From CAMWXW01 sp051650105 (GTDB taxonomy: Bacteria > Desulfobacterota > Desulfovibrionia > Desulfovibrionales > Desulfovibrionaceae), in NCBI GenBank assembly GCA_051650105.1, contig JBOFIJ010000006.1:1-64000 (forward strand): a stretch of DNA of 64,000 nt, read 5' to 3'. The notes beneath the pieces were generated by a model. It saw nothing but the letters and a program-made list of their open reading frames with translations. It ran no database searches and was not told the origin of the DNA. The translations under genes and the position numbers were made by a program. Of this stretch, positions 8,392-16,856 are shown piece after piece (positions within the stretch are counted from its first letter, which is position 1; each line of letters begins with the position of its first letter).

Positions 8392-8979
8392 ATGACAAAT
8401 ATAGTTGTTACCACGGAAAGTGGATATTTCACAGTCACAAAAACAGATGCTACAGGAACAAGTACTACACAGGTTCTTTCTTTTCAAGATTATATCTTGG
8501 AGTTTTCTGCTCTTAATATGGCTGGTATTGATACAGCTGTTGCTGCTATGTATGACAATACAGAGTATTTTTCTAAAACGTTGGAAGATATCAGTAAGGC
8601 TGTACAGATACTTAATAGTGTTCTTGGAAGTTTTGATAAAGATAGTGAAATTATAGGCACGAATTTAACTTCTGGATCTGTCTCGAGTATTCTCGGTTCT
8701 AAGGATCCAAATGCCGCTAAGGTTTGGGATGACTTTATGAAGGTGTATGGTTCACAAACTTCTGCAAAAATAACAAATAGCACAACGGATGGAAGTGTTT
8801 CTGAATGGAGAGCTGTTCTTGATAACGTGAGTGAATTTCAAACCACAATATCAAGTAAAAGTGATCAATGGAATACGAGAACAAATGATGTTGTAAGTTC
8901 ACGAGGAACAGCTGTTGAATTAGCAAAAACATTACTGGGCTATGTTAAGGATTCAATGAATTCAACAGTAATACGATAG
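8392..8979 (+). CDS. Putative T3SS tip/filament protein A (EspA/SseB-like)
   Basis: A 195-residue protein without a signal peptide. It has a short beta-prone N-terminus (GYFTVTKTDATG), a helical middle (SFQDYILEFSALNMAGIDTAV) and a long C-terminal helix. It resembles the next gene in length and order of segments, so the two look like diverged tandem duplicates. Size (EspA is about 192 residues), helix placement and position after the translocators suggest an EspA/SseB-type filament or needle-tip subunit. That is inference; no diagnostic motif is seen. AAAGGAG precedes the ATG. Confidence 0.65.
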   Translation: MTNIVVTTESGYFTVTKTDATGTSTTQVLSFQDYILEFSALNMAGIDTAVAAMYDNTEYFSKTLEDISKAVQILNSVLGSFDKDSEIIGTNLTSGSVSSILGSKDPNAAKVWDDFMKVYGSQTSAKITNSTTDGSVSEWRAVLDNVSEFQTTISSKSDQWNTRTNDVVSSRGTAVELAKTLLGYVKDSMNSTVIR

Positions 8980-9011
8980 TGATACAGTAATTTTTACATA
9001 AGGATACCATT

Positions 9012-9599
9012 ATGAATACTGCCTCTTTATTGCCACCAGGAAGTACTGGAATAACTATTAATAAGAATGGACTTCCTGGTGAAATTACTGGATATTACGA
9101 TGTTGTTATTACACGTGCCGATGGAAGTGTTGAAACTATAGTAGCCACAGGGCAAGAGATGGTCCTCTTATTGGGAGCATTTGTTGTTGAACAGTTAGAG
9201 AAGAAAACATTTGCGCCTCTTTTAGAAGAAGTTGCGACCAGAAATAATATATTAGAAGCAATGAATGAAATTATGCCTGTATTGGTGAAATTACAAAATA
9301 CTGTGCCAAGTTCTGGAACAATTTCTCTTTCTGGGAATGACCTCACAATATGGCAAAAAAATGCACCCCTATTAGAGAAAGCAGGGTATATTGATAGTGC
9401 TTCAAATATTGCTTTTGATAGAGGTCGCTTAACAAGCACAATGAATAAGCTTCAAACAGGATTAAGTGATGAAACAAAAGCTGGTGAGCAAACTATGATG
9501 AAAATTAATACAACTGCAGCATTAAGAGCCACATTTTTTGGGCTTATGCAATCCAATGCCAGCACATTTAAATCTGCAATGGACACAGCGGCAAGGTAG
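9012..9599 (+). CDS. Putative T3SS tip/filament protein B, paralogue of the preceding gene
   Basis: Also 195 residues. A Pro/Gly-rich start leads to GYYDVVITRADGSVETIVATG, which aligns with GYFTVTKTDATGTS of the preceding protein. Shared later features are a helical region ending near a SSGTISLSGN turn and a C-terminal helix (AALRATFFGLMQSNAS). It has no signal peptide. It is the last gene of the translocator operon and is followed by a strong terminator. A secreted structural role (tip or filament) is inferred from context; it could also be a chaperoned effector. The ribosome site is AAGGAT. Confidence 0.62.
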   Translation: MNTASLLPPGSTGITINKNGLPGEITGYYDVVITRADGSVETIVATGQEMVLLLGAFVVEQLEKKTFAPLLEEVATRNNILEAMNEIMPVLVKLQNTVPSSGTISLSGNDLTIWQKNAPLLEKAGYIDSASNIAFDRGRLTSTMNKLQTGLSDETKAGEQTMMKINTTAALRATFFGLMQSNASTFKSAMDTAAR

Positions 9600-9736
9600 T
9601 TCTTTATTAATAAGATAACACTTGGTGAATAAAGTATAAAATCAATACTTGGCTATGTTATTTTTTAATAGGATATTGTACTAAGAAAACTATGGTATTT
9701 TTCTAGGCAGAGTGTTCTTTATAAATAGTTATTACA

Positions 9737-9777
9737 AAATACAGGTATACCTAAAAAGTGTGCCTGTATTTTTTTAT
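9737..9777 (+). terminator. Intrinsic terminator of the T3SS translocator operon
   Basis: AAATACAGGTATAC pairs with GTGTGCCTGTATTT (14 bp with two G-U pairs) around loop CTAAAAA, followed by a run of seven or more T. It sits about 140 bp after the last T3SS gene. The rest of 9600-9919 shows no gene. Confidence 0.88.
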
Positions 9778-9919
9778 ATATATTGTTTTTTTCAAGAATA
9801 AAAATAATATGGAGTAGAGAATATTATACAGGTTGATAAGTATAGTATTTCTTCTACGAAAAAAGTTCGTATACTGTGCTTTTTATTTTTTGTTCGTCAT
9901 ATTGCGGTAGAGCATATTG

Positions 9920-10975
9920 CTATCCGTAAATATATAAATTATTTTTAGAAAGATCTTTCTTAAAACAGATATTGTTATGAAAGATTCCACGTGCATTGTA
10001 TTCTTGCATACATTCTTTTCTATGCCCCCAGAAGAAGCCTTTATAGTGTTCTGGAAGTATGCAATGTTCTGTGCTACAAACATTGTTTTGTTGTTCCAAA
10101 ATATACCGTTGTAAAGCTCTTGCCTGGATTCTATTGCCTAGAGATGCTTCCCATATTCCAGCTATGATATTTTGATCAAGATCCTTTTCTGGAGCAACTC
10201 CTATTCGTAAAACGTGTATAGAATGTTTCCACGCTAAATATTGTGCAGTCGTAAGGGCATCTATAGTTACCTCCGCCGACCAAGGAATATATAAGTTTTG
10301 CTTATATTCCTTTTCTAATTCTGTGTTTTTTATTACTAGGCAGGGGTATAATCTAAGATACTTAGGAGAAATTCTTATGGTTATGTCCATATCATGTAAG
10401 AAATCGTGTATGTTTGTTCCTGGCATACCCACCATTAATTGTATACCGAGTTCAATATTATATCGTTGTATAGCATAACAAGACTCTATAGCTTTTGCTT
10501 GGCTATAATTTCTATTTGTACGCCATAAAGCTTCCTCTTTAAAACTTTGTATTCCAAGTTCTATACAATCCATCCCACGTTGTTTTACAAAGCTAAGAAT
10601 TTCATCATTAATGCAATCTGGACGTGTTGAACAACGAATTCTTTTCACTATTCCTTTGTCTTTATATGTATTTGCAAGGGACAAAAATCTTTCTTGAATT
10701 TTTCTATTTAAAGCTGTGAAGGTTCCACCAAAGAATGCTATTTCGCAATGTCTATTTTTCAGAAACATCTCGTGAAGAGAGCGTTCTAGAGAATTATAGT
10801 AGGCATTTGTATTAATTTCTTCTTGCAGACCTGTTTGTGCTTCTTGGTTACAGAATGTGCATCTTTCTGGACAACCCGCAAAAGGGATAAAAACTGGAAG
10901 AATTCGTAGAGAAGATTTTTCTATATGAGGTAATGGTATTTCTTTCATATAGTTTTTATAACACATTTTTAACAT
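9920..10975 (-). CDS. Radical SAM protein (Elp3/HemN-like fold, function unassigned)
   Basis: A 351-residue radical SAM enzyme. The [4Fe-4S] motif is CPERCTFC (CxxxCxxC), near residue 37. It continues with FFGGTFTAL, the CSTRPDCI segment and GIQSFKEEAL, all typical of the Elp3-like radical SAM domain (COG1243 type) without its acetyltransferase half. The substrate is unknown. The frame opens at 10975; a second Met at 10948 (MKEIPLPHIEKSS) is equally plausible, as neither has a strong ribosome site. It is monocistronic and convergent with the T3SS operon. Confidence 0.82.
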   Translation of the reverse strand: MLKMCYKNYMKEIPLPHIEKSSLRILPVFIPFAGCPERCTFCNQEAQTGLQEEINTNAYYNSLERSLHEMFLKNRHCEIAFFGGTFTALNRKIQERFLSLANTYKDKGIVKRIRCSTRPDCINDEILSFVKQRGMDCIELGIQSFKEEALWRTNRNYSQAKAIESCYAIQRYNIELGIQLMVGMPGTNIHDFLHDMDITIRISPKYLRLYPCLVIKNTELEKEYKQNLYIPWSAEVTIDALTTAQYLAWKHSIHVLRIGVAPEKDLDQNIIAGIWEASLGNRIQARALQRYILEQQNNVCSTEHCILPEHYKGFFWGHRKECMQEYNARGIFHNNICFKKDLSKNNLYIYG

Positions 10976-11376
10976 AAGTAAAATAGAGGTGCTTGTACTG
11001 TCTTCTTATGAGGAGAGTATGTTTTTTCTTTAGAGAAAGTGAAAGCATCTTATTATATTACAAAGGAACAGAGTGTTATTCTTGCAGAGTTTTGTTGGTG
11101 TATAGACGGTTAAAATATATTGTGACTATTTTTTCATGGGCACAAGCATTTTTACTATAGTACTTTGCTAGAAGGATATAATTTTTTATTATAAATAAAT
11201 TGTGTTGGAATGGTGCTGTGTATATTGTATTAGGAAATAATAGCCACAGTATTATGTAATAAGAAAATATCCTCAAAGAGGAAGCGATACTCGGATATCA
11301 AACACGTTGCAACTTGCAAAAAATCTTGTATTATGCTAGAGTGACCCCTACTATGCTTAAGAAGAAGGATATATTT
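10976..11376. other. Non-coding spacer, about 400 bp
   Basis: This spacer separates divergently oriented genes (radical SAM on minus, fba on plus). I see no convincing gene; a 66-codon minus-strand frame here starts at TTG without a ribosome site. Promoters for both neighbours are expected here, but none stands out. Confidence 0.6.
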
Positions 11377-12303
11377 ATGAGTCTTGTCAATCCACGGGAA
11401 TTATTCAAAAAAGCATATAATGGTGAGTATGCTATTGGTGCTTTTAATGTGAACAATATGGAGATTATTCAAGGCATAACACAGGCGGCATATGAAAAGT
11501 GTTCTCCTGTTATTTTACAAGTTTCTGCGGGGGCAAGAAAATATGCTGGGAATATTTATATTAAAAAATTAATTGAAGCTGCTATTGAAGAGTATCCTCT
11601 CGTGCCTATTGTGCTTCACTTGGACCATGGACAAGATTTTCAAATTTGTAAAGAATGTATTGATGCAGGGTTTACGTCTGTTATGATAGATGGTTCTCAT
11701 TTTCCTTTTGAAGAAAATATTGCACTCACAAAGAAAGTTGTCGAATATGCAAAAGAGAAGAATGTTTTTGTAGAGGCTGAACTTGGACAACTTGCTGGAG
11801 TGGAAGAGGATGTTTGTGCAGAGCACTCTGTTTATACAGACCCTGACCAAGCTGTTGAGTTTGTTCAGCGTACAGGGTGCGATTCCCTTGCTATTGCCAT
11901 TGGAACAAGCCATGGAGCATATAAATTTACAGGCCAAGCCATTCTCGATTTTGAAAGATTAGAGAAAATATGTGCTCTATTACCTAATTTCCCTCTTGTG
12001 TTACACGGAGCTTCTAGTGTACCTAAAGAATTTGTTGAGGAAGCAAATACATATGGTGCCACTATTAGTAATGCTTCTGGTATACCAGAAGATTTCTTGA
12101 GAAAGGCGACAACCATGGGAATTTGTAAAATTAATATAGATACAGATATTAGGCTGGCCGTAACAGCAACTATTAGAAAAATGCTTATTGAAAATACAGA
12201 GGAATTTGACCCAAGATATTATTTAAAGCCTGCACGAGAAGCTGTAAAGCAAATGGTTATGAGAAAAATTACAAATGTACTAGGCTCGGCCAACAGTATA
12301 TAA
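11377..12303 (+). CDS. fba: Class II fructose-1,6-bisphosphate aldolase
   Basis: A 308-residue zinc-dependent aldolase that cleaves fructose 1,6-bisphosphate to dihydroxyacetone phosphate and glyceraldehyde 3-phosphate in the cytoplasm. Seen are the zinc/active-site block VLHLDHGQD, SVMIDGSHFPFEENI, EAELGQLAGVE, AIGTSHGAYKF, LHGASSVP and the phosphate-binding KINIDTDIR. The start is the ATG at 11377 (MSLVNPRELF) with GAAGGAT upstream; the upstream in-frame Met at 11314 has no support. It is followed by gap, as in Desulfovibrio, so the pair supplies consecutive glycolytic steps. Confidence 0.96.
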   Translation: MSLVNPRELFKKAYNGEYAIGAFNVNNMEIIQGITQAAYEKCSPVILQVSAGARKYAGNIYIKKLIEAAIEEYPLVPIVLHLDHGQDFQICKECIDAGFTSVMIDGSHFPFEENIALTKKVVEYAKEKNVFVEAELGQLAGVEEDVCAEHSVYTDPDQAVEFVQRTGCDSLAIAIGTSHGAYKFTGQAILDFERLEKICALLPNFPLVLHGASSVPKEFVEEANTYGATISNASGIPEDFLRKATTMGICKINIDTDIRLAVTATIRKMLIENTEEFDPRYYLKPAREAVKQMVMRKITNVLGSANSI

Positions 12304-12469
12304 TGAGTATATGGTATTCACAAAACTTTTTATTGCTTCAGAGTACCATTTGTGAAGGTATCCTTAATTTTTTTGTAACAATACAACACAATATTGTGCT
12401 TATTTTGTACTATATTCTCAATTTCTTTATGGTTTTTTGTATAGTATACTCTCACTTGGAGAATAGGAT

Positions 12470-13474
12470 ATGTCTAGAATTGCTATAAATGGTTTTGGCA
12501 GAATTGGAAGATATTTAACAAGATTACTTACAAAGGATCTCTCTTTTACATTGGCAGTTATTAATGCTCGTGCAGATATCGCTTCTTTGGCTCACTTATT
12601 AAAATACGATTCATGTCATGGTACATATTCTGGTGATATCACTCATACAGAAAATACGATTGTGATTGATGGGCTTGAAATTCTTGTTACAAAATATCCT
12701 CTTGGAGAATGGAATTGGAAAGAGCATGATATTGATATTGTTGTAGAAAGTACAGGTGCTGTGAAATCCACTGAAGATCTCAAGAAACATATTATATCCG
12801 GTGCTAAACGTGTTATTGTAAGTGCTCCTTCTAAAGGTGCTGATGCTACATTTGTGTATGGTGTTAATCACGAGGAATATAATCCTAATGTACACCACAT
12901 TCTTTCTGCTGCTTCTTGTACAACAAATTGTCTTGCTCCTGTTGTAAAAGTATTGCACCATGCATTACAAATAGAATGTGGCACTATGACAACAATTCAT
13001 TCCTATACAATGAGCCAACGTATTCTTGATGGAACTCATAAGGATTTACGTCGTGCCAGAGCGGCAAATCTTTCTATTATCCCAACAACAACAGGTGCGG
13101 CTGAAGCTGTTGCTCTTGTTTTACCAGAATTGCAGGGAAAATTACGAGGTATGTCCTTACGAGTTCCAACTCCAACAGGTTCTCTTATTGATTTTGTGTG
13201 TGTGGTTGCAAAGCCAACAAATGTTGAGGTTGTGAATACCATTATAAAAAATGCTACTATGTCACCATCTTTTATGGAAGTGCTTGGATATAGTGAAGAG
13301 GCTCTTGTTTCTATAGACTATGTTGGAAGCCGTTATGCATGTGTTGTAGACGCTCTTTCTACTCAGGTAGTTGGTGGTACTATGGTAAAAGTGCTTGGGT
13401 GGTACGATAATGAAGCAAGTTTTACAAATCAATTGTTGCGATTAATAAAGTACGTAGCTACAGTGCAAAAATAG
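12470..13474 (+). CDS. gap: Glyceraldehyde-3-phosphate dehydrogenase
   Basis: A 334-residue NAD-dependent GAPDH. The nucleotide-binding start is INGFGRIGR, the catalytic Cys lies in SAASCTTNCLAP (about residue 149), and RAARAANLSIIPTTTGAA and WYDNEASF complete the signature. It catalyses the oxidation and phosphorylation of glyceraldehyde 3-phosphate. It follows fba after a 166-bp spacer, and a TATACT at 12445-12450 could be a -10 element of its own promoter. GGAGAATAGGAT precedes the ATG. Confidence 0.97.
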   Translation: MSRIAINGFGRIGRYLTRLLTKDLSFTLAVINARADIASLAHLLKYDSCHGTYSGDITHTENTIVIDGLEILVTKYPLGEWNWKEHDIDIVVESTGAVKSTEDLKKHIISGAKRVIVSAPSKGADATFVYGVNHEEYNPNVHHILSAASCTTNCLAPVVKVLHHALQIECGTMTTIHSYTMSQRILDGTHKDLRRARAANLSIIPTTTGAAEAVALVLPELQGKLRGMSLRVPTPTGSLIDFVCVVAKPTNVEVVNTIIKNATMSPSFMEVLGYSEEALVSIDYVGSRYACVVDALSTQVVGGTMVKVLGWYDNEASFTNQLLRLIKYVATVQK

Positions 13475-13759
13475 TTATTGAAAACGCTAAAAAATTATTG
13501 TAGTGTGATTCTGGTATCGTGAGTGTATAGTTTATTGCTAGATATTTATTATGTCATGTAGTGCTATAGCACTGGGCTTCTTTTCTATAGTGATGTTTTT
13601 ATAATGGTATTGCATTAATCTCATCTGCAAAGTTGTATACTCTCAATAGTGTAAGGTGACCATTTTTTCTTCAGATTATATATAATTATGGTCTTTTGTA
13701 TATTGTGATAATACGAGAGTATTCTACCCTTTTAAGACGTATGAATTATAGGAGAATAT

Positions 13760-14419
13760 ATGAAATTTAGTGAAGAATGTTGGGAAGAAAGTGCTTCATT
13801 GTTGCAGTCTATAGTGAATCAAAAATTTAATCAGGAACTTACTAAAGGAACATTAGATATACAACGTTTTCTCTATTATATAGAACAAGATATTCTTTTT
13901 TTAGAGGAATATGCTAGGGCTCTTGCTATAATGGCTGCTAGGGGAGAAACATCTAAGATGGTTGGTGATTTTTTACGTATGGCTCAGGGTGCTTTAGTTG
14001 CGGAACAAGAAGTTGTTCACGAATTTTATAAGAAAGATCCTACATATAAAGTTACTGGTTATAGAACTCCTGCATGCCTTTGTTATACAAGTTATCTTTT
14101 GCGAGAATGTACGCTTGCTTCTGTTGGAGTGGCCATGGCAGTATTGGTTCCTTGCCCTTGGGTATATGCTTATATTGGGCAAACATTTGCAAAAAAACCT
14201 ATTTCTAATAATAGATATCAGCATTGGATTGACACATATGCAAGTAAAGAATCTTTGGACGTAACCACTATGTATATAAGTTATCTTGATATGTATGCAG
14301 AATCTGCTAGCATTAACGAAAAAAGATCTATGAAGAAAGCTTTTAAAACGACTGTTGCACTGGAATATTATTTTTGGGAAGATGCTTATAATCTCGCGCG
14401 TTTAGAATTTTTGGAATGA
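13760..14419 (+). CDS. tenA: TenA family thiaminase II
   Basis: A 219-residue TenA-like all-helical protein. The family hydrolyses aminopyrimidine products of thiamin breakdown to HMP for salvage. Recognisable are the N-terminal WEESASLLQSIVNQKF, the active-site Cys segment VLVPCPWVYAYIG (about residue 130-140), YASKESLD and the C-terminal ALEYYFWEDAY with a Glu expected at the active site. No TPP riboswitch core (CTGAGA plus its partner) is seen in the 285-bp spacer upstream and no thiamin gene adjoins it. Downstream, ybaB/ebfC begins 15 bp later. AGGAGA precedes the ATG. Confidence 0.88.
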   Translation: MKFSEECWEESASLLQSIVNQKFNQELTKGTLDIQRFLYYIEQDILFLEEYARALAIMAARGETSKMVGDFLRMAQGALVAEQEVVHEFYKKDPTYKVTGYRTPACLCYTSYLLRECTLASVGVAMAVLVPCPWVYAYIGQTFAKKPISNNRYQHWIDTYASKESLDVTTMYISYLDMYAESASINEKRSMKKAFKTTVALEYYFWEDAYNLARLEFLE

Positions 14420-14434
14420 GATGGGGGTGGTATA

Positions 14435-14737
14435 ATGAATAATCTTTTGAAACAAGCTCAGGCTATGCAGAGTAAAATGGTGAAGTTACAAGAAGAGCTT
14501 GCTCGCAAGAGTGTTGAATCTTCAAGTGGTGGTGGTATGGTTACCGTTGTTGTTAATGGCGAACATGAATTACTTTCTATTGCTATAGACCCTGCTTTAG
14601 TTGAATCGCAAGATATTCAAATGTTGGAGGAGCTTGTTTTGTTGGCTGTTAATGATGGACAAAGGAAAGCACAGGAGATGATAGAGCAAGAAATGGGTGG
14701 CATCACTGGTGGTATGAATATTCCAGGGTTATTTTAG
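14435..14737 (+). CDS. ebfC: YbaB/EbfC nucleoid-associated protein
   Basis: A 100-residue DNA-binding protein of the YbaB/EbfC family. It has the N-terminal helix LKQAQAMQSKMVKLQEEL, the central GGGMVTVVVNGEHELLSI and a C-terminal helix with an amide- and glycine-rich tail ending GGMNIPGLF. It acts as a dimeric nucleoid protein. Its stop is immediately followed by the recR start (no spacer), the classic ybaB-recR arrangement. In many bacteria dnaX precedes this pair; here tenA does. Confidence 0.94.
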   Translation: MNNLLKQAQAMQSKMVKLQEELARKSVESSSGGGMVTVVVNGEHELLSIAIDPALVESQDIQMLEELVLLAVNDGQRKAQEMIEQEMGGITGGMNIPGLF

Positions 14738-15358
14738 ATGTCCACAAAGAATATTCCAGATGCGTTGGGAACAATTGTTGAACAAATAAAAAAATTCCCT
14801 GGTATAGGGCCTAAGTCTGCTTTACGCTGTGCTATGTCTTTATTAGATATGCCAGAACAAGAAGTGAGGAGACTTGGAAAGAATATTTATGATTTGCGAG
14901 ATGTATTACATAAATGCACATTATGTGGAGTACTTTCGGACGCAGAGCCTTGTCAAATTTGTTCTGATACAGGAAGAGATTCTTCTTTACTTTGTATTGT
15001 TGCAGAGTGGGATAGTTTTCTTATTATGGAGGAAGCCGCTTTTTACAAAGGGTATTATTTGGTTCTTGAAGGTATGGGCTCTACAGGGAGTGCTATAGTT
15101 TCTTTTTCTGATATGGAGCGTTTGAAGAGAAGAATTGAAAATACGAGTATGTTATCTGAAATTGTTTTAGCCCTTGGGAGTACTTTGGAAAGTGAAACAA
15201 TAGCCACATATCTTATCGACTATACAAAGAAACATTTTCCAGCTATAACAATTACACGGTTAGCTCAGGGTATTCCTATTGGTGCTGAAGTAAAGTTTAT
15301 GGATAAAGAAACATTGAGAGAGTCTATGAAACATAGGCAAAGTGTTTCTATTGGATAA
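14738..15358 (+). CDS. recR: Recombination mediator RecR
   Basis: A 206-residue RecR, which works with RecF/RecO to load RecA at gaps. It has the helix-hairpin-helix KFPGIGPKSALR, the four-Cys zinc finger CTLC...CQIC (about 58-75), the Toprim domain starting LCIVAEWDSF and the Walker-B-like QGIPIGAEVKFMD near the C-terminus. Length is normal. It is the last gene of the tenA-ebfC-recR run. Confidence 0.96.
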   Translation: MSTKNIPDALGTIVEQIKKFPGIGPKSALRCAMSLLDMPEQEVRRLGKNIYDLRDVLHKCTLCGVLSDAEPCQICSDTGRDSSLLCIVAEWDSFLIMEEAAFYKGYYLVLEGMGSTGSAIVSFSDMERLKRRIENTSMLSEIVLALGSTLESETIATYLIDYTKKHFPAITITRLAQGIPIGAEVKFMDKETLRESMKHRQSVSIG

Positions 15359-16221
15359 CTGTGGTGAGTTATAGGATAGTAATATAATGTTGTGTTAATT
15401 TATTATTGTTATCAATATAAATACATATTGAGATAGAGTTTTTCTTTATTTACTATACTCTTATGAAAGAAAATTTTTATATATAAATTACTTTCTTTTG
15501 CGGATTATGTTTACGCGCTATTGTATAAAAATACAATATGGTATTCTTGAATATTTTAGTTGTGAATATAAGTACAGTGCACTATTCTGCGGAATAATAT
15601 GGAGCTTTTATTAGGGTCTCTTTTTCCATAATTTTTATATATTGTGTATTAATCTGGTAGAGTTTTTTTAATCTAACATAGCAAGCAAGGAGAATATATT
15701 GCTTTTATACAAAAAAGAGAAATACGTTTTTGCTTACTATTGTTGTGTACGTTTATAAAATAGATAGGGAAGTTTTTATTGGATTAAAAAAGAGCTCTTT
15801 TAGAAAGAATATAAATTTGTTTTAGAGTGTAGTAATCCTTCAAGGTAGATGGTGTTTTTGCCATATAAATAGGGTAAAGAGCAAATTATACTGATATTGT
15901 GTGAAAAGAATATATAGAATATGTAATTATAGTAGTAATGTTGTGAACAAGTTTTTATTCCATTATATATTATAATATCTTCGTGGTTTCGTTTACAATG
16001 GAATATGGTGTGGAATGGTATAAGAATTCTTATTGTATAGAATTAATTTGTTTTTATGGTACATTTCTATGGTAATATATGGTAATTACAAGGAGCTAGA
16101 TTTTTGAATTAGTATAGTCTTGTGTTCTTTTCTTATTCTTGTAAATATATATTCTGTTGGTATTGTATTCTTATTCAGGCAGGTAAACAAAATAGCTATT
16201 CATAGTACAAATGTCTGATAT
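15359..16221. other. Long non-coding spacer, 863 bp
   Basis: A very AT-rich stretch with no reading frame of useful size on either strand and no RNA gene I recognise. It lies between convergent genes (recR plus, ychJ-like minus). A decayed gene region is the simplest view, but no homology is visible by eye. Confidence 0.6.
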
Positions 16222-16761
16222 TTATAAACAGCATTTTTTATATTTTTTACCGCTTCCACAGGAGCAAGGATCATTTCTTTTTATTTTTGGTGCGTCTCTT
16301 TTATAGGTGATATGTCCTTCAACGTCTCCTTCTGTATAGTACCAATATCCATGTTCTTTAACAAAATGAGCAGTCTCTTTCATTTCTCTTATTTGGCCAT
16401 TTATGGAAAAACGAACAACAAAAGCAATACTCCCTGTTGTGTCGTGCGAACCACCGCCAAAACTTGTAAGAACATGAAGCCCTTTCCATTCTACTTGGTC
16501 TACCCATTTTTTTATTGTGTCTTCATCTTCGCTTTCTCTAAAATCTTTATGAGTAGAACGTATAATAAATTGTAAATTACTTGTCACATGTGCTGTATAT
16601 CTTGCTCTCATAAGAGCTTCTGGTGTTGGTGCTGGAATGGTGCCATCAAAATATTGTCCACAACATTTTTCTAACGTCAAATTAGATCCACATGGGCAGA
16701 GAATATGTCCAATAGCTTCTTCCTGTACAATTGTTGTTTGTTCTTGTGAAATGCTTGTCAT
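16222..16761 (-). CDS. YchJ-like SEC-C domain protein
   Basis: A 179-residue protein with two SEC-C zinc motifs: an N-terminal [16 protein letters not shown] and a C-terminal [15 protein letters not shown]. Between them is the YchJ/NTF2-like domain, including LMRARYTAH and a Trp-rich [11 protein letters not shown]. The SEC-C motif binds zinc and is also found at the SecA C-terminus, where it contacts SecB. The function of YchJ proteins is not established. It lies 95 bp downstream of pepA on the same strand and may be co-transcribed. Confidence 0.92.
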   Translation of the reverse strand: MTSISQEQTTIVQEEAIGHILCPCGSNLTLEKCCGQYFDGTIPAPTPEALMRARYTAHVTSNLQFIIRSTHKDFRESEDEDTIKKWVDQVEWKGLHVLTSFGGGSHDTTGSIAFVVRFSINGQIREMKETAHFVKEHGYWYYTEGDVEGHITYKRDAPKIKRNDPCSCGSGKKYKKCCL

Positions 16762-16856
16762 GGTTGCGCCACAGGGCTAGGCCCGTTCTCCTTAACTATA
16801 TGGTTTATTGATACGTGGTAATAAGGGAATATTGTGAAATACTCCCTCAAGAGAAA

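Noticed and set aside
11076..11276. 66-codon minus-strand frame with a signal-peptide-like start
   Set aside because: TTG start, no ribosome site, AT-rich spacer composition and no recognisable family.
12303..12488. 61-codon frame between fba and gap
   Set aside because: Overlaps both gene ends and the likely gap promoter; hydrophobic run from AT-rich DNA with no ribosome site.
13681..13740. Small hairpin AATAC-GAGA-GTATT ahead of tenA as a thiamin riboswitch or terminator
   Set aside because: Five-base stem without a T-run or TPP riboswitch core motifs.
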